Below, piece by piece: positions 38,410-48,802 of a stretch of 64,000 bases of DNA. The translations under genes were made by a program, and so were the position numbers. The number at the start of each line of letters is the position of its first letter. The stretch's first letter is position 1. The stretch lies in NCBI RefSeq assembly GCF_030246945.1, contig NZ_CP126742.1, positions 620,001-684,000 on the forward strand. The letters are read 5' to 3'. This DNA is from Microbacterium sp. zg-Y1090. GTDB taxonomy: Bacteria; Actinomycetota; Actinomycetes; Actinomycetales; Microbacteriaceae. The notes beneath the pieces were generated by a model. The model searched no databases and was not told where the DNA came from. It was given only the letters and a program-made list of their open reading frames with translations.

Positions 38410-39135
38410 GTGACTTCCGAACCGCTGCGCGCCGACCTCGGCAAGGACCCTGCTCGTGTGAGCGGCATGTTCGACGAGGTCGCCCCCGCGTACGACCGCA
38501 CCAATACGGCGCTGAGCCTCGGCAACGACAAGCTGTGGCGTGTCGCCACCACCCGCGCCGTCGCCCCTCGGCCCGGTCAGCGCATCCTCGATCTCGCCGC
38601 CGGCACCGGCGCGAGCTCGGTTGCGCTCGCCGCGAGCGGCGCCGAGGTGGTCGCGGCCGACTTCTCGCCCGGCATGATCGCCGAGGGGCGACGCCGTCAC
38701 GGTGCGGTGCCGAACCTCTCCTTCGTCGAGGCCGACGCCACCGCGCTGCCCTTCGCCGACGACACCTTCGATGCCGTGACGATCTCGTTCGGCCTGCGCA
38801 ACGTCGCCGACCCGCAGAAGGCGCTCGCCGAGATGCTGCGCGTCACCGCGCCGGGCGGTCGCATCGTGGTGTGCGAGTTCTCGCACCCGCGCTCGCCCGC
38901 GTTCGCCGGTCTCTACCGCTTCTACAACGACCGCGTCCTCCCGGTCATCGCGCGGGCCCTCAGCTCGAACGCCGCCGCGTACGACTATCTCAACGAGTCG
39001 ATCCGCGACTGGCCCGACCAGACGACCCTGAGCGCCTGGATGCGGCAGGCAGGCTGGGCGGACGTCGCCCACCGCGACCTCACGTTCGGCATCGTCGCCC
39101 TGCACCGGGCTCGCAAACCCCTGACCACTCCCTGA
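38410..39135 (+). CDS. menG: Demethylmenaquinone methyltransferase
   Basis: This 241-residue class I SAM methyltransferase (UbiE/MenG) carries out the last step of menaquinone synthesis. It has [25 protein letters not shown], the SAM-binding [43 protein letters not shown] and ICEFSHP-like [14 protein letters not shown] at 38410 falls exactly 7 nt after the last base of TAGGAT (38398-38403), the expected first transcribed base; an ATG at 38407 lies one codon upstream. Confidence 0.94.
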   Translation: MTSEPLRADLGKDPARVSGMFDEVAPAYDRTNTALSLGNDKLWRVATTRAVAPRPGQRILDLAAGTGASSVALAASGAEVVAADFSPGMIAEGRRRHGAVPNLSFVEADATALPFADDTFDAVTISFGLRNVADPQKALAEMLRVTAPGGRIVVCEFSHPRSPAFAGLYRFYNDRVLPVIARALSSNAAAYDYLNESIRDWPDQTTLSAWMRQAGWADVAHRDLTFGIVALHRARKPLTTP

Positions 39136-39177
39136 GCGGCGGCATCCCCCCTGCCTGACCCCGGTAGGCTGGAGAGC

Positions 39178-40239
39178 GTGACTGCAAGCCACCCTGCGCC
39201 GGGCATGCGCCTGTCGAACCGCCTCGGCCTCACCGAGAGGGTGTTCGCCGGACCCCGCGCGCGGAAGCTGCTCACCCGCGTGGAGGACGGCCTCGACCGC
39301 GTCGAGGCGAACCTCGCCGCCGAGCTGCGGGTCGCCGACACCCTCGCCGACGCCACCAGCCGTTACCTGTACGAGGCGGGCGGCAAGCGCGTGCGGCCCA
39401 TGCTGACCCTGCTGACCTCACAGCTCGGCGACGGCATCACCGACGACGTCATCACCGGCGCCACGGCGCTGGAGCTCACCCACCTCGGCTCGCTGTACCA
39501 CGACGACGTCATGGACGGGGCGGACGTGCGCCGCGGCGTCCCCAGCGCCCAGACGGTGTGGGGCAACAACGTCGCGATCCTCACCGGCGACCTGCTGTTC
39601 TCCCGCGCCAGCCAGCTGATGGCGCGACTGGGGGAGCGGGCCATCCGCATGCAGGCCGACACGTTCGAGCGCCTCGTGCTCGGCCAGATGCACGAGACCG
39701 TCGGGCCGCGCGCCGACGAGGAGCCCGTGGCGTTCTACCTGCAGGTGCTCGCCGACAAGACCGGGTCGCTGATCGCGGCATCCGCGCAGGCCGGCGTCGC
39801 GTTCAGCGACGGGCCGCGCGAGTACGAGGAGCCGTTGGTGACCTTCGGCGAGAAGGCGGGCGTCGCCTTCCAGCTGCTCGACGACGTCATCGACCTCTCC
39901 GCCGACCCCGACGAGACGGGCAAGGTGCCCGGCACCGACCTGCGCGCGGGGGTGCCGACCATGCCCTACCTGCTGCTCGGCCAGCGCACCGATGCCGCGT
40001 CGCAGGCGCTGCACCGTGAGATCGACGAGGGCGTCGCGGCCATCGCCGAGGGCGCCGACCCGGCCGTGCTCGACCGTCCGCTCGCGCGGCTGCGCGACCA
40101 CGAGGCCACTGCCGCGACCCGCGACCTGGCGGGCGACTGGTCGGATGCCGCGATCGCCGCGCTGGACCCCCTCCCCGACGGTGCGGTGCGCGAGGGCCTC
40201 ACCCGCTTCGCGCGCGCCGTCGCCGACCGCTCCAGCTGA
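39178..40239 (+). CDS. All-trans polyprenyl diphosphate synthase (menaquinone side chain)
   Basis: This 353-residue long-chain prenyl transferase has the first aspartate-rich motif DDVMD at 109-113 and the second DDVID at 234-238, with GGKRVRPML at 68-76. Small residues before the first motif fit a long-chain product. It follows menG and supplies the chain used by MenA. The GTG start lies 7 nt after TAGGCT (39165-39170). Chain length cannot be told from sequence alone. Confidence 0.92.
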   Translation: MTASHPAPGMRLSNRLGLTERVFAGPRARKLLTRVEDGLDRVEANLAAELRVADTLADATSRYLYEAGGKRVRPMLTLLTSQLGDGITDDVITGATALELTHLGSLYHDDVMDGADVRRGVPSAQTVWGNNVAILTGDLLFSRASQLMARLGERAIRMQADTFERLVLGQMHETVGPRADEEPVAFYLQVLADKTGSLIAASAQAGVAFSDGPREYEEPLVTFGEKAGVAFQLLDDVIDLSADPDETGKVPGTDLRAGVPTMPYLLLGQRTDAASQALHREIDEGVAAIAEGADPAVLDRPLARLRDHEATAATRDLAGDWSDAAIAALDPLPDGAVREGLTRFARAVADRSS

Positions 40240-40300
40240 CGGCACCCGACACGCTGCGACGGGACCGGCAGGTGCCGGCCGTCGATCACGAAAGGACATC

Positions 40301-41659
<1,359 letters not shown>

Positions 41660-41674
<15 letters not shown>

Positions 41675-41899
41675 CGCGCGGGCGCGGGGCGCCGCGATGG
41701 CCAGGACGACGGCCGTGGTGATCGCGATCTGCCCGGCGACCATCAGCGCGGGCCCGAATGGCGTGGCATCCGCGCCCGACGTCATGAAGGTGTCGGCCAG
41801 GCCCATGCCCATGGTGAACGACGCCATCCACTGGGTCGTGGCGATCAGCCCGAGCATCGCGCACCCGATCACGATCCCCGAAGCATAGGGGGATGGCAT
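41660..41899 (-). CDS. Small hypothetical membrane protein
   Basis: This 79-residue hydrophobic protein has two predicted helices (GIVIGCAMLGLIATTQWMASF and LMVAGQIAITTAVVLAIAAP) joined by a short loop with TSGADATPFGP. ATG at 41899 gives a clean N-terminus; upstream in-frame starts overlap the leader of the divergent hydrolase. It overlaps the fprA end by 15 bp tail-to-tail. No family recognised. Confidence 0.6.
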
Positions 41900-41963
41900 T
41901 CCGCGAGCGTGGACGAGCATCGCCACCCCGCGCCACCGGCCGCCGCCCCCGTAGGCTGGCCGC

Positions 41964-42950
41964 ATGCCCGAGCAGTGGATCACCGACATCCTCGGAGCGC
42001 CGTTCGAGAGCCTCACCTTGCCCCTGGGCGAGGACGACGAGGGGCCGGTCGTCGCGACACTCGTGCGCAGCCTGCCCTCGTTGACCGCGCGCCTGACCCA
42101 GCCCCTGCGCGACGTCGACGTGCTCTACGTGCACGGCTGGTCGGACTACTTCTTCCAGACGGAGCTGGCCCGGTTCTGGAACCACCTCGGGGCGCGGTTC
42201 TACGCGCTGGACCTGCGCAAGTACGGGCGCAGCCTGCGCGAGGGGCAGACGCCCGGCTACATCACCAACCTCGACGAATACGGAGCCGACATCGGCGCGG
42301 CGCTCGCGGTCATGGGCCACCCGCCGGACGCCGCGTCGGGGCGGCGGCTGGTGCTGATGGGGCACTCCACCGGCGGATTGACCCTGACCCTGTGGGCCGC
42401 CCGGCACGAGGGTCGCGCGGCAGCGCTCGTGCTCAACAGTCCGTGGCTGGAGCTGCAGCTGGGCGCGATCGGGCGCCAGGCCATCGCGCCACTGGTCCAG
42501 GTGCGGGCGCGGATGGACCCCCTCGGCGCGCACCCGGTGGTCGACCTCGGGTTCTACACGCGCGCGCAGACCGAGCTGGGGTCGCTGCCCGCGGACCCGC
42601 CACGCGCCCTGTGGCGACCGGACCGGGGGTTTCCGACCCACCCTGGATGGCTCGCCGCCATCCTCGACGGGCACCGGCGGGTGGCGGCGGGGCTCGACGT
42701 GGGGTGTCCCGCCCTGGTGATGCTGGCGGAGCGGTCGTCGAATCCCATGGTGTGGTCGCAGCACATGACCTCCACCGACTCGGTGCTGATCGTCGACGAC
42801 ATCGCCAAGGCCGCCACCCGCCTCGGGCGGCGCGTCAGCGTGGAGCGCATCAGGGGCGGCATCCACGACCTCTTCCTCTCCAGCGCCGATCCCCGGGCCG
42901 AGGCCTACGCGGCCCTGCAGCACTGGCTCACCCGCGGCGCGCTGCGGTGA
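41964..42950 (+). CDS. Alpha/beta-hydrolase (serine hydrolase / lysophospholipase-like)
   Basis: This 328-residue hydrolase has VDVLYVHGWSDYFFQ (oxyanion strand), the nucleophile elbow LMGHSTGGLTL with Ser135 and a late histidine in RIRGGIHDLFLS; the acid is probably in the LAERSSNPM region or after it. It resembles serine-aminopeptidase S33/lysophospholipase proteins. ATG at 41964 is 6 nt after TAGGCT (41952-41957). The substrate is unknown. Confidence 0.86.
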   Translation: MPEQWITDILGAPFESLTLPLGEDDEGPVVATLVRSLPSLTARLTQPLRDVDVLYVHGWSDYFFQTELARFWNHLGARFYALDLRKYGRSLREGQTPGYITNLDEYGADIGAALAVMGHPPDAASGRRLVLMGHSTGGLTLTLWAARHEGRAAALVLNSPWLELQLGAIGRQAIAPLVQVRARMDPLGAHPVVDLGFYTRAQTELGSLPADPPRALWRPDRGFPTHPGWLAAILDGHRRVAAGLDVGCPALVMLAERSSNPMVWSQHMTSTDSVLIVDDIAKAATRLGRRVSVERIRGGIHDLFLSSADPRAEAYAALQHWLTRGALR

Positions 42951-42971
42951 GCGGTTCCGTACGCTGGAGTC

Positions 42972-43013
42972 ATGGACGCGACGACGGGATGCCGCAGCGG
43001 CGGGGAGGCCTGA
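42972..43013 (+). CDS. Possible 13-residue leader ORF before the CorC/HlyC-like gene
   Basis: ATG at 42972 lies 6 nt after TACGCT (42960-42965), exactly the spacing of other leaderless starts here. It reads MDATTGCRSGGEA and stops 1 bp before the ATG of the next gene, whose ribosome site GGGGAGG lies inside it. It may couple translation, or simply reflect where the mRNA begins. Confidence 0.35.
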   Translation: MDATTGCRSGGEA

Positions 43014-43014
43014 G

Positions 43015-44325
43015 ATGAGCGGGGATCTGCTGCTCAACATCGCCCTCGTCATCCTCTTCGTGCTGATCGGCGGGGTGTTCGCGGCGACCGAGATGGCGCT
43101 GGTCACACTGCGCGAGAGTCAGCTGAACGCGATCGCGCTGCGCGGGCCGCGCGGACAGAAGGTCGCCGAGCTGGCACGCAACCCGAACACGTTCCTCTCG
43201 GCCGTGCAGATCGGTGTGACGGTCGCCGGTTTCGCCTCGGCGGCGTTCGGCGCCTCGTCGATCGCACCCTCGGTCGCGCCGCTGTTCGTCTCCTGGGGGT
43301 GGTCCGAGTCGACCGCGACGCTCGTCGCCACCATCCTGCTGACCCTCGCGATCGCCTACCTGTCGCTGGTGCTGGGGGAGCTCGTGCCCAAGCGGCTGGC
43401 CATCCAGCGCAATGCGCAGTTCGCCTACGGTGTCGCGCCGCTCGTGAACGGCTTCGCGCGGCTCATGCGCCCGGTGATCTGGCTGCTGTCGGTGTCGACG
43501 AACTTCATGGTGCGACTGCTCGGGGGCGACCCGGACAAGACGGCGGAGGGCCTCAGCGACGAGGAGCTGCGCGACATCGTGTCGAGCCACGAGGGCCTTC
43601 CCGAGGACGAGCGGCGCATCCTCGACGACGTGCTGTCGATCCGCCACCGTCACCTGAGCGAGGTCATGCGCCCCCGGCCCGAGGTGGTCACGCTGGACCT
43701 CGACAACACCGTCTCCTCCGCGGCAGCGCGGGTGCGCGACCTGCCATTCTCGCGGTACCCGGTGCTGGATCAGTCGATCGACGACATCACCGGGTTCGTG
43801 CACGTGCGGGACGTGCTCGAAGCGGCCGCGACCGACGCCGAAGCCCCGCTGGCCGGCATCCTCCGTCCCATCCGCTATCTGCCCTCCACCGCGCGGGTGC
43901 TTCCCACCCTCACCGGCATGCGCGCCGAGAACGACCAGATCGCCGTCGTCGTGGACGAATACGGCGGCACCGACGGCATCGTGACCCTCGAAGACCTCGT
44001 GGAGGAAGTCGTGGGGGAGATCTTCGACGAGTACGACACCGAGGTGGCGCCCGCGCAGCTCGCCGCCCACGGCGGGCTCGTGGACGGCCGGCTGAACCTG
44101 CAGGACTTCGAGGAGGCCACCGGCATCAGTCTGCCCCGCGGGGCGTCCGACACCGTCGCCGGCTTCGTCGTCGAGCAGCTCGGCAGGCTGGCGGTCGTCG
44201 GGGACAAGGTGGAGGTGCCCGGTGCGACGATCCAGGTCGCCGAGATCGACCGACGCCGCATCTCGCGGGTGCTCGTGACGCCGCACGGGGCCGGGGAGAC
44301 GGTCGTGGCGACCGACGCCGACTGA
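43015..44325 (+). CDS. CNNM/CorC/HlyC-like membrane protein with CBS pair
   Basis: This 436-residue protein has a DUF21/CNNM transmembrane domain (about 1-190, with [16 protein letters not shown] and [16 protein letters not shown]), a CBS pair (about 205-330, with [12 protein letters not shown] and [28 protein letters not shown]) and a C-terminal CorC_HlyC transporter-associated domain. Such proteins act in magnesium or cobalt efflux. The old name hemolysin is misleading. GGGGAGG lies 8 bases before ATG. Confidence 0.92.
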   Translation: MSGDLLLNIALVILFVLIGGVFAATEMALVTLRESQLNAIALRGPRGQKVAELARNPNTFLSAVQIGVTVAGFASAAFGASSIAPSVAPLFVSWGWSESTATLVATILLTLAIAYLSLVLGELVPKRLAIQRNAQFAYGVAPLVNGFARLMRPVIWLLSVSTNFMVRLLGGDPDKTAEGLSDEELRDIVSSHEGLPEDERRILDDVLSIRHRHLSEVMRPRPEVVTLDLDNTVSSAAARVRDLPFSRYPVLDQSIDDITGFVHVRDVLEAAATDAEAPLAGILRPIRYLPSTARVLPTLTGMRAENDQIAVVVDEYGGTDGIVTLEDLVEEVVGEIFDEYDTEVAPAQLAAHGGLVDGRLNLQDFEEATGISLPRGASDTVAGFVVEQLGRLAVVGDKVEVPGATIQVAEIDRRRISRVLVTPHGAGETVVATDAD

Positions 44326-44398
44326 GCGCCTCGGTGGACGAGGGGCGCGCAGATCGACCGTGGTCATTGTGCCGACGGGGTGTCGGTAAGGTGGGGGC

Positions 44399-44752
44399 AT
44401 GGAGATTCTGAAGAACGTCATCCTCGCCATTCACATCATCGGCGTGGCCGCTCTGCTCGGAGGCGTCCTCTACCAGATGGGATCCGCCCGTCGCGGTACC
44501 CCCCGAGTGCTGCCCGCCATGATGCACGGCGCCTGGACGATGCTCGTGACCGGCGTGATCCTCGTCGGTCTGCAGTACCCGATCGGCAACGAGCCGAACA
44601 ACGTCAAGATCAGCGTCAAGCTGGTCGTCCTGATCGCGATCATCGTCATCGCGCTGATCAACCGCAAGAAGGAGCAGGTCGCTTCGTGGGTGCTGCCCAC
44701 GATCGGTCTGCTCACCGTCGTGAACATCCTGCTTGCGACGGTCTGGAAGTAG
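44399..44752 (+). CDS. Small four-helix membrane protein
   Basis: This 117-residue protein has four predicted helices, starting LKNVILAIHIIGVAALLGGVLYQMGSARRG and ending LLTVVNILLATVWK. A histidine in helix 1 and MMHGAWTM in helix 2 recall small heme- or copper-linked membrane proteins, but no family is assigned. ATG is 6 nt after TAAGGT (44387-44392). A strong hairpin follows. Confidence 0.78.
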   Translation: MEILKNVILAIHIIGVAALLGGVLYQMGSARRGTPRVLPAMMHGAWTMLVTGVILVGLQYPIGNEPNNVKISVKLVVLIAIIVIALINRKKEQVASWVLPTIGLLTVVNILLATVWK

Positions 44753-44771
44753 CCCCTCGCCGGGCTTGCCG

Positions 44772-44822
44772 GCATCCGCATGACGCCCGTCCCGCTCGCC
44801 GGGGCGGGCGTCATGCGGATGC
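44772..44822. terminator. Long terminator hairpin
   Basis: An 18-bp perfect stem (GCATCCGCATGACGCCCG with CGGGCGTCATGCGGATGC) surrounds a 15-base loop, 19 bases after the preceding stop. There is no T run. The stem ends in GCATCC/GGATGC. Confidence 0.8.
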
Positions 44823-44914
44823 GGGTACGCGCTGATCTTCCTCCCAGCTTTTGGTGACAGACTGTCGGCATGATGTCGACGGACCGTCGATAACCCCCGA
44901 GAACGGAATCCTTC

Positions 44915-46057
44915 ATGTTCCTCGCCTTGCGCGAACTGAAATTCGCCCGTGGCCGCTTCGCTTTGATGGGGGTCGTCATCGCCCTCATCTCCCTGCTCGT
45001 CGTGCTGCTGTCCGGCCTGTCGTCGGGACTGGTCAACGACGGCGTGTCCGGCCTCAAATCGATGCCCGCGACCGCGTTCGCCTTCGACGGCGGCACCAAG
45101 AAGGACAACGCCTTCAGCCGCTCCGTCGTCGACGGTGACCAGCTGGCCGCCTGGCAGGACGCCGAGGGCATCGCCGAAGCCGAGCCGATGGGCGTCAACA
45201 TCGTCAACGGTGTGACCGACGACGGCACCCAGATCGACCTGACGCTGTTCGGCGTCGAGCCCGACGGGTTCCTGGCGCCTCCGGTGTCTTCCGGTGACGG
45301 GATCGCCACTCCCGGTGGCATCGTCGTCTCGGAGCCGATGAAGGATGAGGGCGTCGAGATCGGCACCGTCGTGACGCTCGACCGCCTCGACCTCGAGCTC
45401 ACCGTGGTGGGGTTCACCGAGGGTCAGGCCACCTTCGGCCACGTCGACGTCGCCTACCTGCCGCTGGACACCTGGAAGCTCATGGCCGCCGGTGCCACTC
45501 AGCCCGGTGCGCCCACGCAGGCGCAGATCGCCGAACTGGACTTCCCGTTCTCGAGCGTCGTCGCACTGAAGGCCGCCGACGGGGCGAAGCCCGATTACGC
45601 CGCCATCGACGCGGACGCCGATACGACCACGATGACGCTGACCGAGTCGTTCAACGCCTCGCCCGGCTACGAGGCCGAGACGCTGACGCTCAGCATGATC
45701 CAGTTCTTCCTGTATGCCATCTCCGCGCTCGTCGTGGGTGCGTTCTTCACCGTCTGGACCATCCAGCGCAGCCACGACCTCGCGGTCCTGCGCGCCGTCG
45801 GAGCATCCAGCCGCTACCTGCTGCGTGACAGCCTGATGCAGGCTGCCATCCTCCTCGTCGGCTTCACCGCCCTCGGTGTGGCCGCCGGCGTCGGCCTGGG
45901 TGCGCTCATGCCCGCCGCCATGCCCTTCGACCTCGAAGCGGCACCGATCGCCCTGGCATCCGGCCTGACGATCCTGCTCGGACTCATCGGCGCCGGCGTC
46001 GCGGTGCTGCGCATCGTCCGAATCGACCCGCTCCGAGCCCTGGGAGGCCAGCGATGA
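44915..46057 (+). CDS. FtsX-type ABC transporter permease
   Basis: This 380-residue MacB/FtsX-like permease has one N-terminal helix (FALMGVVIALISLLVVLLSGLSSG), a large extracytoplasmic domain and three C-terminal helices (about 260-375) with TIQRSHDLAVLRAVGASSRYLLRDSL coupling to the ATPase. It is encoded 4 bp overlapping with its ATPase gene. Export of a lipid, peptide or signal is typical; the cargo is unknown. Confidence 0.9.
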   Translation: MFLALRELKFARGRFALMGVVIALISLLVVLLSGLSSGLVNDGVSGLKSMPATAFAFDGGTKKDNAFSRSVVDGDQLAAWQDAEGIAEAEPMGVNIVNGVTDDGTQIDLTLFGVEPDGFLAPPVSSGDGIATPGGIVVSEPMKDEGVEIGTVVTLDRLDLELTVVGFTEGQATFGHVDVAYLPLDTWKLMAAGATQPGAPTQAQIAELDFPFSSVVALKAADGAKPDYAAIDADADTTTMTLTESFNASPGYEAETLTLSMIQFFLYAISALVVGAFFTVWTIQRSHDLAVLRAVGASSRYLLRDSLMQAAILLVGFTALGVAAGVGLGALMPAAMPFDLEAAPIALASGLTILLGLIGAGVAVLRIVRIDPLRALGGQR

Positions 46058-46740
46058 GCACCGACAACACCCCCGCCCTCGACATCAGCAACGCCGTGCT
46101 CGAGCTCGGCGACGGCGACTCGCGCGTGCGTGCCCTCGATGACGTGTCGCTGACCGTCATGCCTGGCGAGTTCCTCGCCATCGTCGGTCCCTCGGGCTCC
46201 GGCAAGTCGTCGCTGCTGGCGATCGCCGGCGCGCTGGCACACCCCGACAGCGGCACCGTGCGCGTGCACGGCACCGATCTGGCGACGCTCTCCAAGCGCA
46301 CCCGCGCACGGTTCCGTCTGCGCAACATCGGGTTCGTCTTCCAGTCCGGCAACCTGCTGCCCGCCCTCACGGCCGCGGACCAGCTGCGCCTCGCCGGGCG
46401 CCTGGCGGGCAACCGCCACGTCGACCCGGCGCCCGTGCTGGAGTCGGTGGGCATGAGCCACCGCGCCGGTCACCGTCCCGGGGAGCTCTCCGGCGGCGAG
46501 CGTCAGCGTGTCGGCATCGCCCGTGCGCTGGTGAACCAGCCCACCCTGCTGCTGGTCGATGAGCCCACTGCGGCCCTCGACCGCCGCCGCAGCCACGAAG
46601 TGGTCCAGCTGCTCGCCGACCGGGCGCACGACGCCGGCGTCGCCGTGGTCATGGTCACCCACGACCGCGATGTGCTGGAGCACTGCGACCGCGTGCTCGA
46701 GATGGTCGACGGTCGCCTGGGAGTTCCCGCCACGGTCTGA
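46054..46740 (+). CDS. ABC transporter ATP-binding protein (MacB/LolD type)
   Basis: This 228-residue ATPase has Walker A GPSGSGKS at 45-52, the Q-loop FVFQSGNLLPALTA, signature LSGGERQRVGIARAL, Walker B LLLVDEPTAALD and the H-loop MVTHD. It pairs with the preceding permease (ATGA overlap). A UUCG-capped hairpin follows its stop. Confidence 0.95.
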   Translation: MSTDNTPALDISNAVLELGDGDSRVRALDDVSLTVMPGEFLAIVGPSGSGKSSLLAIAGALAHPDSGTVRVHGTDLATLSKRTRARFRLRNIGFVFQSGNLLPALTAADQLRLAGRLAGNRHVDPAPVLESVGMSHRAGHRPGELSGGERQRVGIARALVNQPTLLLVDEPTAALDRRRSHEVVQLLADRAHDAGVAVVMVTHDRDVLEHCDRVLEMVDGRLGVPATV

Positions 46741-46752
46741 GCCATCGCCCCC

Positions 46753-46786
46753 GTCGCCCGCGGCAGCTTCGGCTGTCGCGGGCGAC
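46753..46786. terminator. UUCG-tetraloop terminator after the ABC ATPase gene
   Basis: GTCGCCCGCGGCAGC pairs with GCTGTCGCGGGCGAC over 15 positions with one G-T pair, closed by a TTCG tetraloop, 12 bases after the stop. A very stable stem; no T run. Confidence 0.78.
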
Positions 46787-46861
46787 GTGCTCCTTCTCCC
46801 GAACATTGCAGCCGCCGCGCCGCTCCGTGCGAGGGCTGCCGATGAGGACGATAATTGCCGG

Positions 46862-47440
46862 ATGCCCAAGATCACTGCGCCCACGGTCGCCGAGCACCGC
46901 GCCTCGCAGCGCGCCGCTCTCGTGCGCGCGGGTGAGGCGCTGCTGCAGGAGGCCGGTCTCGCCGGGGTGACCCCGGGGAGCGTCTCCGAGCGCGCCGGCA
47001 TGTCGCGCTCGAGCTTCTACGACTATTTCCCGTCCAAGGACGACCTGCTCGTCGCGATCGCGATCGATGCGATCGAGCGGTGGGACGCCGACATCGAGCG
47101 CACGCTCGACGGCGTCGATCGCGGCCTGCCCGAGCTGCGCGCCTTCGTCGACGCCACGATGCGGATGACCGCCGACGGCCGTCACGCGATCGCCGGGGCG
47201 TTGCGCGACGCGAAGCTCTCCCCGAGCCGGTTCGAAGACCTCATGACGCTGCACGACGCGCTCATGCGTCCGCTGACCCGGGTGCTGGCGGATCTCGGTC
47301 TGTCGGCATCCCGGTCGACTGTCGCCCTGGTGCAGGGTGTGCTGGGCGCGGGCGTGCAGCTCGTGTCGCACGGCGTCGATCCGCAGGTCGCCGCCGACGA
47401 CGTGTACGGGCTGCTGACCCGCGGCATCATCACCGCCTGA
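46862..47440 (+). CDS. TetR-family regulator
   Basis: This 192-residue regulator has a TetR helix-turn-helix (ALVRAGEALLQEAGLAGVTPGSVSERAGMSRSSFYDYFPSKDDLL, about 18-62) and a helical C-terminal domain. ATG at 46862 is 6 nt after GATAAT (46850-46855). It follows the ABC exporter on the same strand but beyond a terminator, so regulation of that transporter is only a guess. Confidence 0.88.
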   Translation: MPKITAPTVAEHRASQRAALVRAGEALLQEAGLAGVTPGSVSERAGMSRSSFYDYFPSKDDLLVAIAIDAIERWDADIERTLDGVDRGLPELRAFVDATMRMTADGRHAIAGALRDAKLSPSRFEDLMTLHDALMRPLTRVLADLGLSASRSTVALVQGVLGAGVQLVSHGVDPQVAADDVYGLLTRGIITA

Positions 47441-47490
47441 CGGCAGCCTGCGCGCTGCGGCGACGCGGGTGCCAGCGTGCCATGTTCGCC

Positions 47491-47576
47491 GTGCCGCGCC
47501 GTGCCGCGCCGCCGTGCCGGACGCGCGGTGCCGCGCTGCCGTGCCGCGCTGCCGTGCCGGACGCGCGGTGCCGCGC
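47491..47576. repeat. GC-rich tandem repeat island
   Basis: A 26-bp sequence beginning GCCGTGCCGGACGCGCGGTG occurs at 47511-47536 and again at 47551-47576, and the shorter word GTGCCGCGC(C/T) occurs about five times from 47491. No coding frame is convincing. It abuts the palindromic element at 47584. Confidence 0.75.
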
Positions 47577-47583
47577 CGAGCGC

Positions 47584-47669
47584 GTGCACAACGTCGCTGA
47601 TCCGCGCCGCCCACCACGCTGATCGTGGCCGTCGCGGTCCGCGCGCGCCGTATCGGCGACGTTATGCAC
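47584..47669 (+). repeat. Palindromic repeat element, copy 1 (86 bp)
   Basis: Terminal inverted repeats GTGCACAACGTCGCTGAT (47584-47601) and ATCGGCGACGTTATGCAC (47652-47669) pair at 16 of 18 positions. The ~50-bp interior holds a small hairpin (CCACG/CGTGG). A second, inverted copy lies at 48803-48889, on the other side of the DUF2510 gene. No protein is encoded. It resembles a REP/MITE-type element; no target duplication is obvious. Confidence 0.75.
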
Positions 47670-47697
47670 GCAGGCTCGCCGCGATCTGTGCTCGGCG

Positions 47698-48645
47698 TCA
47701 GCGCTCGCAGGCGTACCCGTCGCCGTCGCGGTCGAGGCCGTAGACGTCCGATCCCACGACCCGCGCAACACCGTCGAAGTAGGCGGGACCGTCCCCGGTT
47801 CCCCAGGCGCAGTCGACATCGCTCGCGATCGGAACGCACGCGTCGGCATAGTTCGGGTCGCAGCTGGGTGCGGGCGGGGGAGGAGGTGCGACGTAGGTCC
47901 CGATCGACGTCACGTGGGTGACGGGCTCGGCGGTCACGACGTCCGAGATCAGTTCCCGCTCGATCTCCACACCATCGAGCTCCGTCACGCGGTATGTGAG
48001 GGTGCGTTCGCCGTCGCGCCCCTCCGTCGTCACAACCGTCTGTCCCTGCGCGAGCGCGCCATCCTCGACCGTGGTGGACGAAAACGCGATCGGCTCGGTG
48101 GCGACCACCTCACGGAACGTCGGTGTGGGCGTCGGCGTGGGTGTGGGCGTCGGCGTGGGCGTCGATGTCGGGGTCGGGGCGGCGGTCGCCTCGGCCAACG
48201 CCGGGCGAGACGACTCCGACGAGCTCGCCGCCCGCTCGGTGCCGCCGTCGCCGGAGGACATCGCCGACGAGATGCCGCTGCTGACGAACAGCAGGACAGC
48301 CGCGAGCAGGGTGGCGCTCAGGGCCCATCCGCGGGAACGGAAGCGCAACCAAGTCGGCGAGTTGCGGACGAGTGCCACGATGCCGGTGATCATCACGGTC
48401 AGTGCGATCACGGCCACGAGCGGAGCGAGGAAGACCAGCAGCAGGATTCCGATGACCCCTGCAACGACCCAGCCCCAGACCGGAAGGCGGAAACGGGGTC
48501 CGAGTACAGAGGGCAGCGGTGGCGGCGGCAGCGTGCCCACCGCTGGGGCAGCGTAAGTCTGCTCCGTCCATACGGCGCCGTTCCACCATCGCTGCTGAGC
48601 CGGCTCTGAAGGATCGGCGTACCATCCCGCCGGCGGCGCGCTCAC
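47698..48645 (-). CDS. DUF2510-G5-excalibur surface protein
   Basis: This 315-residue protein begins with a DUF2510 module (PPAGWYADPSEPAQQRWWNGAVWTEQT, about 4-30), then two or three helices, a Pro/Thr dipeptide spacer, a G5 domain (about 195-270) and a C-terminal excalibur calcium-binding motif (DRDGDGYACER) with cysteines. Such a layout suits a membrane-anchored cell-wall or extracellular binding protein. The GTG at 48645 is chosen because the conserved DUF2510 start follows directly and a 17-residue upstream ORF overlaps it (GTGA). The gene is flanked by inverted copies of a palindromic repeat. Confidence 0.8.
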   Translation of the reverse strand: MSAPPAGWYADPSEPAQQRWWNGAVWTEQTYAAPAVGTLPPPPLPSVLGPRFRLPVWGWVVAGVIGILLLVFLAPLVAVIALTVMITGIVALVRNSPTWLRFRSRGWALSATLLAAVLLFVSSGISSAMSSGDGGTERAASSSESSRPALAEATAAPTPTSTPTPTPTPTPTPTPTFREVVATEPIAFSSTTVEDGALAQGQTVVTTEGRDGERTLTYRVTELDGVEIERELISDVVTAEPVTHVTSIGTYVAPPPPPAPSCDPNYADACVPIASDVDCAWGTGDGPAYFDGVARVVGSDVYGLDRDGDGYACER

Positions 48646-48695
48646 CGACGTGCTTCCGACGTGCGCATGACGAATGTACGAGCGCTGAACCCCAT
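48642..48695 (-). CDS. Possible 17-residue leader ORF coupled to the DUF2510 gene
   Basis: ATG at 48695 follows a strong GGGGAGA ribosome site (5-base spacing) and reads MGFSARTFVMRTSEARR, with a TGA that overlaps the GTG start of the DUF2510 gene by 4 bases. The overlap suggests translational coupling or a regulatory leader. Its reality rests only on this layout. Confidence 0.4.
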   Translation of the reverse strand: MGFSARTFVMRTSEARR

Positions 48696-48802
48696 TGTTT
48701 TCTCCCCAGTGCGACGCGCCCTTCCCCAACGAAACATGAGAGCGCGCTAATAACCTACATCGACCGGCTCACGCACGGGCGGGTCTTTTCGCGCGGCGAC
48801 GC

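Noticed and set aside
47491..47576. Tandem GC repeat considered as CRISPR
   Set aside because: There are no spacers of constant length and no cas genes nearby.
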